NCBI GenBank assembly: GCA_016710635.1
Contig: JADJVL010000024.1
Location: 26,130 to 90,129 of the forward strand
DNA from: Holophagaceae bacterium
Lineage (GTDB): Bacteria > Acidobacteriota > Holophagae > Holophagales > Holophagaceae
Direction: 5' to 3'
DNA: 64,000 nucleotides
Below, piece by piece: positions 42,756 to 50,927 of the stretch (position 1 is the stretch's first letter; every line of letters begins with the position of its first letter). The position numbers and the translations under genes are program-made. The notes beneath the pieces were generated by a model. The model saw only the letters and a list, made by a program, of their open reading frames with translations, did not search any database and had not been told where the DNA came from.

Positions 42756-44222
42756 TTAATGAACCGTAGGCTCGGCCGCCTTACCCATGGCCTTGCGGGG
42801 CAGCTTCTCGGCCTGGTTGAGCAATCCCCACGCCGTCACGGCGAGGACCTGGGCGCCCTGGACGAGATCCTCCTTCACCACGTGGTCCAGGCTGTCGGAC
42901 TGGCTGTGGTGGGTGGCGGTGAAATAGTCCAGGGGCTCCTGCAGGGCCGCGAAGGCCGGCACGCCCTTCTGGTGGAAGGGCCAGTGGTCCGTGGCGCCGG
43001 GAATGCTGATGGCGGGCAGGTCCTTGCAGCCGAGACCGTTGACGGGGGCCATCGCCGCGGCGAGGGCCGGCATGCAATCCTCCCGGCCCATCTGGGGCCA
43101 GCCATGGATCCGGCCGCTGCCCAGATCATCGATGAGCACCGCCTGGAACTTGTCGAGTTCGGCGGCGTGGGCCTTCACGTAGGCCTCGCTGCCCAGCAGC
43201 CCCTGTTCCTCCCCGGAGAAGAGCACGACCCGAAGGGTGCGCTTGGGCTGCAGCTTCAGCGCCTTCATGGCGCGCAGCACCTCCATGGTCTTCACGCAGC
43301 CGGTGCCGTTGTCCGTGGCCCCGGTGCTGAGGTCCCAGGAGTCGAGATGGCCGCCGATGAGGACGACCTCCTCGGCCTTGTCGGAGCCCGGCAGGTCCGC
43401 CACCACGTTGTAGGCCCTCACCGGCGCGTCCGAGTACTTCCCGCCCAGTTCCAGCTCGACCTCGGGCTTCTGGCTGCGGGCGACCAGGCGCTTGAGCAGC
43501 TCGCTGTGCTCCTTGGAGATGAAGGCGGTGGGCACCGAGCCGCCGCGCATGCGGCCAGCGGGGCTGCCGGTCATGTTCATGAGGTCGTCCTTCTTGTCGG
43601 ACTCCATGAGCGTGGCCTTGAACTTCGCCTGGCGCATGGTGCCCATCAATTCGCCATAGAAGGCCATGCGGTCCTTCACGTCCTTCCCCGGGCTCGGGAT
43701 CCGGCCCATGACCACGATCTTCCCGTCGAGGGCCGGAAGGAGCGCCTTCAGCTCCTCCAGCGTCTTCGCCTCCAGGAGGCCAACTTCGCCCTTCAGGACG
43801 CCATCGGTGGCGGGGGACCAGGCCATCTGGGCCACATGGATCTCCTGGCCGTTCGCGTTGAGCAGCCGGGCCCGTGAAACGCCCCGGGTCCAGGCCTTGC
43901 CGAACTCATAGGACTCCTCGTGGACATTCACGGCGCCATAGGCCTTGAGCTTTGCCATGGCCCACCGCTGGGCCTCCCGCAGCTTCTCCGAGCCCGTGAG
44001 GCGAGGCCCGATCCCGTCGCACAGCTCCTCCAGGTCGGCGAAGGCCCGGCCATTCTCGGCGACTTCCCGGATGAGCTTCGCCGCCGCCGATTGGGACGGC
44101 GCGTCCGGCACGCCCAGATCCATCGCCCGGAGCAGCTTGGGCCGCTCGGCGTTGCGTTCCGGGGCCGGCGCCTGGGCCAGCAGGGTCGTGGCGGCGATGA
44201 GGGCGAGGACGAGCTTGGGCAT
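42756..44222 (-). CDS. Secreted M28-family zinc aminopeptidase
   Basis: The 488-residue exported enzyme removes N-terminal amino acids or processes peptides outside the cytoplasm. It has a signal peptide, a PA-like insertion and complete zinc ligands: GGHLDSWD, TDNGTG, GEEQGLLGS, a downstream Asp (VLIDDLGSG) and HHSQSD. Spacing fits glutamate carboxypeptidase/aminopeptidase M28 members. It starts after the terminator of the oxidative-stress block and is probably a separate transcript. Confidence 0.92.
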   Translation of the reverse strand: MPKLVLALIAATTLLAQAPAPERNAERPKLLRAMDLGVPDAPSQSAAAKLIREVAENGRAFADLEELCDGIGPRLTGSEKLREAQRWAMAKLKAYGAVNVHEESYEFGKAWTRGVSRARLLNANGQEIHVAQMAWSPATDGVLKGEVGLLEAKTLEELKALLPALDGKIVVMGRIPSPGKDVKDRMAFYGELMGTMRQAKFKATLMESDKKDDLMNMTGSPAGRMRGGSVPTAFISKEHSELLKRLVARSQKPEVELELGGKYSDAPVRAYNVVADLPGSDKAEEVVLIGGHLDSWDLSTGATDNGTGCVKTMEVLRAMKALKLQPKRTLRVVLFSGEEQGLLGSEAYVKAHAAELDKFQAVLIDDLGSGRIHGWPQMGREDCMPALAAAMAPVNGLGCKDLPAISIPGATDHWPFHQKGVPAFAALQEPLDYFTATHHSQSDSLDHVVKEDLVQGAQVLAVTAWGLLNQAEKLPRKAMGKAAEPTVH

Positions 44223-44310
44223 CGGGACTCCGGGAAAGGGTCAAGCATCATCTAACGAGGAAACCCCGAATGGCAAGCCTGTTCGCCCCTCTTCCCCGCG
44301 CCCTGGCGGT

Positions 44311-44342
44311 ATGGAAACGGCCCCTCTCGGGGCCGTTTCCAT
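44311..44342 (-). terminator. Strong hairpin after the superoxide dismutase gene
   Basis: ATGGAAACGGCCCC pairs exactly with GGGGCCGTTTCCAT around a TCTC loop, a 14-bp perfect stem. It lies 16 bases after the sod stop codon and should end the rubrerythrin-to-sod transcript. There is no U-tract, so termination may be hairpin-only or mRNA-end stabilising. Confidence 0.7.
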
Positions 44343-44358
44343 GGATGGAGGAAAAGCC

Positions 44359-44937
44359 TCAGGCGCCGAAACGCTTGCTGACTTCGCTCCACTTGATGTT
44401 TTCCACGAAGGCCTCCAGGTACTTCGCCCGGGCGATGCCGAAGTCGATCATGAAGGCGTGCTCCCAGCTGTCCAGCACCACCAGCAGGTCCTGCTCGATG
44501 GGCAGGCCCAGGTGGTGCTCGGCGAAGAAGTAGGTGTGGATCTTGTTGTCGCGGCGGTTGCGGGTCAGCACGGCCCAGCCGGGACCGCACATGGCGGCGG
44601 CCTTCAGGTCGGCCACGACCTTGTCCTTGCCGCCGGCGGCGTCGAGGGCCGCCTGCAGGCCGGCGCTGACGGTGGCATCGGCGCCCAGGTTCTCGAAGTA
44701 GAGCTCGTGGAGGAAGGAGCCGTTGAAGGCCACGGCCTCCCGGCGCTTCAGTTCGCTGTACTCGTTGAAGGAGTAGTTGGCCTTGGAATTGTCGATGGTG
44801 CCGAGCTTCTCTTCGATCTCGTTGAGCTTGGTGATGTAGCCCTTGTAGAGGGTGAAGTGCGCGTCCAGCTGGCCGTCGCTCAGGCCCTTGACGGCGCCGC
44901 CCTTGAGGTGGTCGTAGTTCTTGGCTGCATAGGCCAT
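44359..44937 (-). CDS. sodB: Iron/manganese superoxide dismutase
   Basis: The enzyme converts superoxide to oxygen and peroxide. The 192-residue protein has all four metal ligands: His27 (LDAHFTLYKGY), His77 (NGSFLHELYF), Asp156 and His160 (DSWEHAF). The sequence is atypical in places (GPGWAVLTRNRRD, EHAFMIDFG rather than EHAYYLDY), so a minor subfamily is likely; metal choice cannot be read. It follows the FNR-like gene by 55 bases on the same strand, as the last gene of the defence block. Confidence 0.93.
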   Translation of the reverse strand: MAYAAKNYDHLKGGAVKGLSDGQLDAHFTLYKGYITKLNEIEEKLGTIDNSKANYSFNEYSELKRREAVAFNGSFLHELYFENLGADATVSAGLQAALDAAGGKDKVVADLKAAAMCGPGWAVLTRNRRDNKIHTYFFAEHHLGLPIEQDLLVVLDSWEHAFMIDFGIARAKYLEAFVENIKWSEVSKRFGA

Positions 44938-44992
44938 GGTGCGTCTCCTGTGGGTTGCGCCGCTTCGCGGGGTTGGGGCGCGGGGTGATAGT

Positions 44993-45811
44993 TTACCGGG
45001 AAGGTCGGGAAAGGGCCGAGCCCCGATTCAACAGAAAACAGTCCGCGATGGCACGGGCGGCCGTTTCGTCGGCTTCCGCGTTCCAGTTGAAGAAGCCCTC
45101 GCTGCTGAACCTGCGGTCCGGCAGGCCCGCGAGGTTCCAGGCGGCCTCGAAGGTCCGGATCATGGCCATGTTCCCCACCGCGTGGACGTGGCTCTCGACG
45201 GGGAGCGGGACCAGCTCGCCGGCATGGGCCGTCAGGCGGCCCCGCAGGCCCGACCAGTCCGCGCCGGGGCGGCTCAGGACCGGCGACCAGCTGAAGTTGG
45301 GATGGATCCTTCCAAGAGCTTCGAGTTCAGCCTCCAACGGCAAATCCTCCGCATTCCGAACCCCCACGGCCAGGTGGAGGGGCCGCCGCTCTCCCGCCGT
45401 CAAGGCCTGGGCCGCGTAGCCCCACAGGGGTCCCAGGCCCGAGCTGGTGGCCAGGCCCACGATGCGGCCGGCGGTCGGGTCGACCTCGAGCCGGATGGGT
45501 TCGTGGTGCAGGCCCGCGACCTCGACTTCCGCCCCGGCGGCGAGGGTGGCAAAAGCGGGCGTGAGGCGGCCGTCGGGGATGACCCGGTACACGAAGACCA
45601 GGCGGCGAGATTCGGGGTTGGCGCCGCACACCGTGTAGGGGTGGCGCACCATCCCCTGTGGCGTCTCCATCCGCAGGGAGACCACGTGGCCGGGTTCGAA
45701 GGGGAAAGGCAGGTCGTCCGGCAGCTCGACCTCGGTGAGCTGGGTGCCCCGGGCCACCGGGCGCTGGGCCCGAACAACGGCCTTTCGCCAGGCCTGGGTC
45801 CAGGCCTCCAT
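44993..45811 (-). CDS. Ferredoxin-NADP reductase-like flavoprotein
   Basis: The 272-residue protein has the FNR fold: FEPGHVVSLRM, the flavin motif RHPYTVCGANP, VVPDGRLTPAF-like loop and the pyridine-nucleotide motif GLATSSGLGPLWG. It probably delivers electrons from NAD(P)H to a partner, for example rubrerythrin, whose rubredoxin domain is missing. Its ATG at 45811 shares a base with the Dps stop codon, so translation is coupled. Confidence 0.86.
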   Translation of the reverse strand: MEAWTQAWRKAVVRAQRPVARGTQLTEVELPDDLPFPFEPGHVVSLRMETPQGMVRHPYTVCGANPESRRLVFVYRVIPDGRLTPAFATLAAGAEVEVAGLHHEPIRLEVDPTAGRIVGLATSSGLGPLWGYAAQALTAGERRPLHLAVGVRNAEDLPLEAELEALGRIHPNFSWSPVLSRPGADWSGLRGRLTAHAGELVPLPVESHVHAVGNMAMIRTFEAAWNLAGLPDRRFSSEGFFNWNAEADETAARAIADCFLLNRGSALSRPSR

Positions 45812-46254
45812 CAGCCCGCCATCTCGCGGAGGAACCAGGCCTCCTTCTGGTGGATCTGCACGAAGCGCGTGAGCAGGTCCGCGGTGCCCGGGTCGTTCTG
45901 CTGCCCTGCCAGCTCGATGCCCGCGTGAAGCAGATGGATTGCGCGCTCCTCGGAGGCCAGCGCCTCCGCCAGCATGCCCTTGGCGTCCAGCCTCGCGGAC
46001 GGGGCGCTCGGGTCGACGGCGCTCTGCCCCTCCATCTGGGACGGCGTGTGGATGGGCGTACCCCCCAGCATCCGGATGCGCTCCGCCAACTCGTCCACGG
46101 TGGCGTCGACGGCGGCGTGGAGCTCGTCGAAGCGCAGGTGGTAGTCGCGGAAGTGGGGGCCGGCCACGGTCCAGTGGTAGCGCTTGGCGTTGAAGCCGAG
46201 GATCCACGCCGTGGCGAGTTCCTGGTTGAGGTGGTCGATGAGGATCTGGGTCAT
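45811..46254 (-). CDS. dps: Dps-family ferroxidase/DNA-protection protein
   Basis: Dps stores iron using peroxide as oxidant and shields DNA. The 147-residue protein keeps the intersubunit ferroxidase ligands at H27, H39, D54 and E58; the 12/15/4 spacing matches known Dps proteins. NAKRYHWTVAGPHFRDYHLRFDEL is the diagnostic stretch. The start at 46254 gives the normal short N-terminus. It is the third gene of the block. Confidence 0.93.
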   Translation of the reverse strand: MTQILIDHLNQELATAWILGFNAKRYHWTVAGPHFRDYHLRFDELHAAVDATVDELAERIRMLGGTPIHTPSQMEGQSAVDPSAPSARLDAKGMLAEALASEERAIHLLHAGIELAGQQNDPGTADLLTRFVQIHQKEAWFLREMAG

Positions 46255-46331
46255 GGCGGCTCCGGGTCGGGTCGTTGCGGGAACGATGGTAGCGGTGAAG
46301 ATCGGGGAAGCGGTGGAGCGCGGGGGGGACT

Positions 46332-46898
46332 TCAGTCCCAGGCCGTCCAGGCTTCCGGAGCGGCCCACCGGCCTGGAGCCTCGGCGTGGTTGCAGACGAG
46401 GGCCACGGGCGCCTGGCCTTCCGGGATGTGGTAGCGCAGGGCCAGCACCGCGGTCAGGCGGCCGCCGCTGCCAGCGCCCCCATCCACCTCGGGTAGGGCG
46501 AAGCCGCCGCCGGACAACTCCAGCCAGAGCTGGTCCGGCAGGCCCCGGAGCGCTTCGAAGCGGGCGGCGCGACCGGACTCCTCGAAACCAAGGAAGAGGG
46601 TGGCCGCCACGGTCCGGCTGGTGGTTTCACGACGGGGCGTTAGAAGCGCAAAGGAGGCCCGGATCTCGGCCTCCAGTTCGCGGCCGGCGGTTTCCAGCGT
46701 GTGACCCTCGGCCCAGAGCGTTTCCAGGACCTGGTCTTCCACGCTTTCGGTGGTTTCGGGCTGGAAGGCGATGCCCGGCGCGAGGTCCAGGCGCATGGCC
46801 CAGTGCCGCTGCAGGAGCGGGTTCCGGGCCGAGAAGCGGCGGGACTCCTCCTGCAGGTCGAAAGCAGGAACGGGAGCCGGAACGGCGGCGTTCGCCAT
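46332..46898 (-). CDS. DUF3501-like protein of the rubrerythrin operon
   Basis: The 188-residue cytoplasmic protein has no signal or membrane helix. It resembles DUF3501 proteins, which commonly follow rubrerythrin, in overall length and in the PGIAFQPETTESVEDQVLETL segment. That family match is from memory and moderate. It begins one base after the rubrerythrin stop, so translation is coupled. Its biochemical role is unknown. Confidence 0.6.
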   Translation of the reverse strand: MANAAVPAPVPAFDLQEESRRFSARNPLLQRHWAMRLDLAPGIAFQPETTESVEDQVLETLWAEGHTLETAGRELEAEIRASFALLTPRRETTSRTVAATLFLGFEESGRAARFEALRGLPDQLWLELSGGGFALPEVDGGAGSGGRLTAVLALRYHIPEGQAPVALVCNHAEAPGRWAAPEAWTAWD

Positions 46899-46899
46899 C

Positions 46900-47349
46900 T
46901 CAGGCCTCCGCCGTCGCGCCGGTCGCAGCCTTCTCCAGTTTCTCCAGCGCCTCCTGGAAGCGGCCCGCGTGGAAGCGCTCCACCTTGGCCAGGGTCTCGA
47001 ACCAGGCGGCGATGTCGGTGAAACCCTCCTCCCGGGCGGTGCGGGCGAAGTCGGGGTACATGTCGGTGTACTCGTAGGTCTCCCCGGCCACGGCGGATTT
47101 CAGGTTCGTCAACGAATCGCCCAGGGGCATCCCCGTGGCGGGGTCACCGGCCTTGGCGGCAAGGAACATCAAGTGCTTGAGGGCGTGGCCCGTCTCGCCA
47201 TCGGCGCTGTGGCGGAAGAGGTCGGCCACCTCCGCCAGGCCTTCCTTGTCCGCCACCTGGGCCATCCAGGTGTAGCGGCGGTTGGCCTGGCTTTCGCCGG
47301 CGAAGGCGGCTTTCAGGTTCTGGTGGGTCTTCGATTCGGGGAAGCTCAT
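46900..47349 (-). CDS. Rubrerythrin-like diiron protein lacking rubredoxin
   Basis: Rubrerythrins reduce hydrogen peroxide with a diiron centre. The 149-residue protein has two Glu/His helix pairs: E19 in GESQANRRY, E52 and H55 in GETGH, E90/E93 in GETYEY, and E124/H127 in VERFH. The C-terminal rubredoxin domain is absent (it ends at EKAATGATAEA), so it needs an external electron donor; the FNR-like protein of the same block is a candidate. It is the promoter-proximal gene. Confidence 0.93.
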   Translation of the reverse strand: MSFPESKTHQNLKAAFAGESQANRRYTWMAQVADKEGLAEVADLFRHSADGETGHALKHLMFLAAKAGDPATGMPLGDSLTNLKSAVAGETYEYTDMYPDFARTAREEGFTDIAAWFETLAKVERFHAGRFQEALEKLEKAATGATAEA

Positions 47350-47391
47350 GGGTTCGATCTCCGGACTCCGCGGGGTGCGGCAACAGAAGGT

Positions 47392-47407
47392 AGCTATTTC
47401 AATGCCA
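47392..47407 (-). promoter_or_regulatory. Candidate sigma-54 promoter of the rubrerythrin operon
   Basis: On the minus strand the sequence TGGCATTGAAATAGCT has the -24 GG and -12 GC spaced by exactly ten bases, matching the sigma-54 consensus TGGCACG-N4-TTGCW in 11 of 12 key and spacing features except C/T and T/A changes at two positions. Its GC lies 44 bases before the rubrerythrin ATG. A sigma-54 activator is encoded divergently just beyond. Confidence 0.6.
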
Positions 47408-47424
47408 CTCACTCTGTGATTGAT

Positions 47425-47441
47425 ATCATTGTTTTTATGAT
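47425..47441. promoter_or_regulatory. Inverted repeat ATCAT-N7-ATGAT upstream of the sigma-54 promoter
   Basis: The arms ATCAT and ATGAT are separated by seven bases in an AT-rich island (47411-47450) that also holds the palindrome ATTGATATCAT (47419-47429). It lies between the two divergent genes and could be the activator or Fur/PerR-type binding site. E. coli NorR sites (GT-N7-AC) are not evident. Confidence 0.4.
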
Positions 47442-47526
47442 TTTTTTGGTATCGTCCTTTCGTTAATTTGATGATCCATCGTTGACTGAGCTATCGAAAT
47501 GACGAGAATTTTCAGTGGAGGCCGCC

Positions 47527-49062
47527 ATGCCCGCTCCCCACAGGCCCGAACCCCTGGAAGCCGCCCTCAGCGGGGCCCGCATGATCGACGAAGTGGGCGC
47601 CCTGCTCACCCTCGGGGACGATCCCCAGCGCCTGGTGGCCCACGCCTTCGAACGGCTCGGCCAGCTCGTCCCCTTTGACCTCGCCACGGTGCTGGTGCGG
47701 GACCGGGACGTGCTGGAGGTCCGCCACGCCGCGGGCCCCCTCGTGACGCCGGCCCTGGTGGGTTCCCGGATCCCCATCCAGGGCAACGCCCGGCTCGTCG
47801 AGGCCCTGCGCAGCCGCCACGCCCACAGCTTCGAGGAGGACGAAGCGGGGGAGGACACCTTCCACGGGATCCTCGACTTCCCCGATGGCCACAGCTGCCT
47901 GGTGGCGCCTCTGCGCAGCGGCGGCGAAGCCTTCGGCCTCATGACCCTGGACGCCCTGGTGTGCCGGCAGTATCCGGAGAGCGTCGAACGCCACGTGAGC
48001 ACCTTCGCCAGCCTCCTGGCCCTGGCCCTCAAGCAGGCGGAACACCTGCAGCTCCTGGCGGAGCGGGAGCGGCGGCTGGCGGACGAGGTGAGCTTCTTCC
48101 GCGCCGAAACCCTCCGCGAGGTCATGGCGGAACCCCTCCGCGCCGAAAGCCCGGCCATGCGGGCCATCGTCGAGCAGCTGCGGCAGGTGGCGCCCACGCG
48201 CACCACGGTGCTGCTCACCGGCGAGACCGGCACCGGCAAGGAGAAGGTGGCCCAGACCCTCCACCATCTCTCGCCCCGCCGCGACAAGCCCTTCATCAAG
48301 GTGAACTGCGGCGCCCTGCCCGGGAGCCTCATCGAAAGCGAGCTCTTCGGCCATGTGAAGGGCGCCTTCACCGGCGCGACCTCCGCCCGCAAGGGCCGCT
48401 TCGAGCTGGCGGACGGCGGCACCCTCTTCCTCGACGAGATCGGCGAGCTGCCCCTGGACCTGCAGCCGCGGCTGCTGCGCGCGCTGCAGGAGGGCGAGAT
48501 CGACCCCGTGGGCTCGGAAAAGCCCCGCACGGTGGATGTCCGCGTCCTCACGGCCACCAACCGGGACCTGGCGGAGGAGGTGGCCGAAGGCCGCTTCCGC
48601 AAGGACCTCTACTACCGTCTGAACGTCTTCCCCATCCACCTGCCGCCCCTGCGGGAGCGGCCCCAGGACATCCGCGCCCTGGCGGAAGGCTTCCTGGACC
48701 GCTTCGGCCGCCAGAACCACCGGCCCGCGCCGAGGCTGGCGAAGGAAGCCCTCAGACAGCTCGAAGCCTATGGCTGGCCCGGCAATGCCCGGGAGCTCTT
48801 CAATGTGCTGGAGCGCGCCGCGATCCTCTCGCCCGGCCGCGATCTCGTGCTGGAAGGCGCCCTGGCGCCGGCGCCACGGTCCACCAAGGCCAGCGGCACC
48901 TGGGAAGCCTGCGAGCGCACCTACCTCGGCGGCCTCCTGCGGAGCTGCCGAGGCAAGGTGACCGGCGAAGGTGGCGCCGCGGCCATCGCGGGCCTCGCCC
49001 CCAGCACCCTCATCTCCCGAATGGAAAAGCTCGGCCTGAAGCCCGCGGACTTCCGGAGCTGA
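47527..49062 (+). CDS. NorR-like sigma-54-dependent activator with iron-binding GAF domain
   Basis: The 511-residue protein has an N-terminal GAF domain (about 20-175). Residues matching the iron-ligand pattern of NorR are present: R89, D105 and D110, the His-x-Cys pair H122/C124 (GHSCLVAPL) and D142 (LMTLDAL), so a non-haem-iron NO sensor is likely. The AAA+ domain has Walker A GETGTGKE (232-239), GAFTGA (279-284) and LFLDEIGE. A Fis-type HTH ends the protein. ATG 47527 is preceded by GGAGG; GTG 47515 is the alternative. It is divergent from the rubrerythrin operon and should activate its sigma-54 promoter. Confidence 0.9.
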   Translation: MPAPHRPEPLEAALSGARMIDEVGALLTLGDDPQRLVAHAFERLGQLVPFDLATVLVRDRDVLEVRHAAGPLVTPALVGSRIPIQGNARLVEALRSRHAHSFEEDEAGEDTFHGILDFPDGHSCLVAPLRSGGEAFGLMTLDALVCRQYPESVERHVSTFASLLALALKQAEHLQLLAERERRLADEVSFFRAETLREVMAEPLRAESPAMRAIVEQLRQVAPTRTTVLLTGETGTGKEKVAQTLHHLSPRRDKPFIKVNCGALPGSLIESELFGHVKGAFTGATSARKGRFELADGGTLFLDEIGELPLDLQPRLLRALQEGEIDPVGSEKPRTVDVRVLTATNRDLAEEVAEGRFRKDLYYRLNVFPIHLPPLRERPQDIRALAEGFLDRFGRQNHRPAPRLAKEALRQLEAYGWPGNARELFNVLERAAILSPGRDLVLEGALAPAPRSTKASGTWEACERTYLGGLLRSCRGKVTGEGGAAAIAGLAPSTLISRMEKLGLKPADFRS

Positions 49063-49085
49063 GCCTAGGACAAGGAACCAGGGAC

Positions 49086-50036
49086 CTAGACCAACGGGAT
49101 CTGCGCCCCGTTCCCCTTCAGCCACATGGCGAAGCTCTGCAGCTCCGGATTGAGCGCGCGGCTCGCGGCGACGTCCCGCTGGCCGCAGAACTCCGCCTCG
49201 AAGTCGTGCTTGAACTGGAACATGTTCCCCAGGTCCTCGGCGCCGGGAAACCCGAGGCCGCGGTAAACCGCGAAGGGCACCGCCTGGTAGGCCACCGGCT
49301 GGCCGAGGGCCGTTCCAAGGGCTGCGGCCATCTGCGCGCCGGTCAGGTGCTCGCCGGCGATGCCAAGGGTCTTTCCGATATGGGCCGCGCCGCCCCTGAA
49401 GATCCCGTAGGCGCAGCGGCCGATGTCCTCGGCGGCGATGCCCGGCAGCTTCCTGTCCCCCATGGGGAGGCTGAACACCAGCCCGCCATCGGGCCCGGCC
49501 TTCGGCCCCATGCCGAAGCCAATGAGGTTGTCCCAGTAGAAGGAGGTCCGCAGGAGCGTTGTGGGAACGCCGGATTCAAGGAAGAAGGCGTCGGACTCGC
49601 CCTTGGCGTCGAAGTGTGGGACTTTGTACTTCCCCATCAGGGTGGGCAGCCGGTCATCGTCGAGGGGCACCCAGTTCCGCGTGTCCTCAAGGGTGGACCA
49701 CACCACGTGCTGCACGCCGGCGGCCTTGGCGGCCTCCGCCATGGCCTTGGCCTCGGCCATCTCCTTTTCAGGGCTGAAGTGGTCCCAGAAAAACGTCACG
49801 CAATAGGCGCCGTAGGCTCCCTCGAAGGCCTTCCGCAGGCTTTCCGGGTCGTCCACGTCGCCGGCCACCACTTCCGCGCCCAATGCCGCCAGGGCCTTGG
49901 CCTTCTCCGAGTTCACGTCCCGGGTGATGGCCCGGGCCCTGAACCCGCCGCTGGGATCGGCGCAGATGGCGCGCACGAGGCCGCCGCCCTGGGCGCCGGT
50001 GGCGCCGACCACCGCGATGATCCTGGGACCGCTCAT
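49086..50036 (-). CDS. NmrA-like NAD(P)-binding protein
   Basis: The 316-residue protein has an SDR-type Rossmann fold starting VVGATGAQGGGLVRAI, with GDVDDPESLRKAFEGAYGAYCVT and WSTLEDTRNW. It belongs to the NmrA/HSCARG group, which lacks the usual catalytic Tyr-x3-Lys and often acts as a redox or nitrogen sensor or a quinone reductase. Substrate and partner are not visible from the sequence. It converges with the NorR-like gene. Confidence 0.85.
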   Translation of the reverse strand: MSGPRIIAVVGATGAQGGGLVRAICADPSGGFRARAITRDVNSEKAKALAALGAEVVAGDVDDPESLRKAFEGAYGAYCVTFFWDHFSPEKEMAEAKAMAEAAKAAGVQHVVWSTLEDTRNWVPLDDDRLPTLMGKYKVPHFDAKGESDAFFLESGVPTTLLRTSFYWDNLIGFGMGPKAGPDGGLVFSLPMGDRKLPGIAAEDIGRCAYGIFRGGAAHIGKTLGIAGEHLTGAQMAAALGTALGQPVAYQAVPFAVYRGLGFPGAEDLGNMFQFKHDFEAEFCGQRDVAASRALNPELQSFAMWLKGNGAQIPLV

Positions 50037-50228
50037 GAAACCTCCTGGCTGGGGTGGTTGATTATGCGTAACTCCCGCCGTCCAGGGGAGGCTGGAAAGG
50101 CTTGCCTGGATTTTTTCGGTGCGGTCCGCCCCGGCTTGGAATCCCAGTCACAGGCCCCGGGGCCTGTCCCGGGCACCAGCCATGGGAGACTGGCAGAACC
50201 CTCGAGCAGGGGGACCAAGGAGCGGACC

Positions 50229-50921
50229 GTGGACCGGACGATGTGGATCGGCGTGGCATTGGGGTTGGTGGTGGGCGTTCCCCTGGGCTGGTACCTGAAG
50301 CCCGCGCCCCCGGCGCCGGCCGCCGGGACCACGGCGCAGGGTTTGCCGGCGGGCTTCCCCGTCGCCGGCCAGCCCGGCCAGGCGGCTCCCGGCCTGCCCC
50401 CGGGCGCGGGACTGCCGGCAGCCGGCGGCCTCCCGGCCGGCATGGGCATGCCCATGGGCGCAGGGCCTGGCACGGCCCCCGCCCCCGTGCCCACGCCCCA
50501 ACAGGCCGCCCGAATTTTCGAGATGGAGCAGATCGTCGCCCGGGAACCCGGCAATGCGCTGGCGTGGATCCAGCTCGGGAATGACTACTTCGACTCCCAC
50601 CAGGCGGCCAAGTCCATCGCGGCCTACGGCAAGGCGCTGGCCATCGACCCGAAGAACCCTGACGTGCTCACCGACCAGGGCGTGATGTACCGCCAGACCG
50701 GCGAGTTCCAGAAGGCCATCGCCAACTTCGAGAAGGCCGTCCGCCTCGACCCCAAGCATGCCCAGAGCCAGTACAACATCGGCATCGTCTATTCCGAGGA
50801 CCTCAAGCAGCCCGACAAGGCCATCAAGGCCTGGACCCAGCTCATGCAGTCCAATCCGGGCTCGCCCCAGGCCGAACAGGCCCGCCATGCCATCGAGGCC
50901 GTGAAGGCGAAGCGGCCCTGA
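50229..50921 (+). CDS. Membrane-anchored TPR protein with Gly/Pro-rich linker
   Basis: The 230-residue protein has an N-terminal membrane anchor (MWIGVALGLVVGVPLGWYL), a Gly/Pro/Ala/Met-rich linker (about residues 30-95) and three TPRs (ALAWIQLGNDYFDSHQAAKS, PDVLTDQGVMYRQTGEFQKA, AQSQYNIGIVYSEDLKQPDK). GTG 50229 with AAGGAG six bases upstream fits better than the ATG at 50241. It probably scaffolds an envelope complex. Confidence 0.82.
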   Translation: MDRTMWIGVALGLVVGVPLGWYLKPAPPAPAAGTTAQGLPAGFPVAGQPGQAAPGLPPGAGLPAAGGLPAGMGMPMGAGPGTAPAPVPTPQQAARIFEMEQIVAREPGNALAWIQLGNDYFDSHQAAKSIAAYGKALAIDPKNPDVLTDQGVMYRQTGEFQKAIANFEKAVRLDPKHAQSQYNIGIVYSEDLKQPDKAIKAWTQLMQSNPGSPQAEQARHAIEAVKAKRP

Positions 50922-50927
50922 TCCTCC

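Noticed and set aside
47961..50921. 986-codon plus-strand frame
   Set aside because: Only the last part (from 50229) is a real TPR gene; the rest overlaps the activator in another frame and is antisense to the NmrA-like gene.
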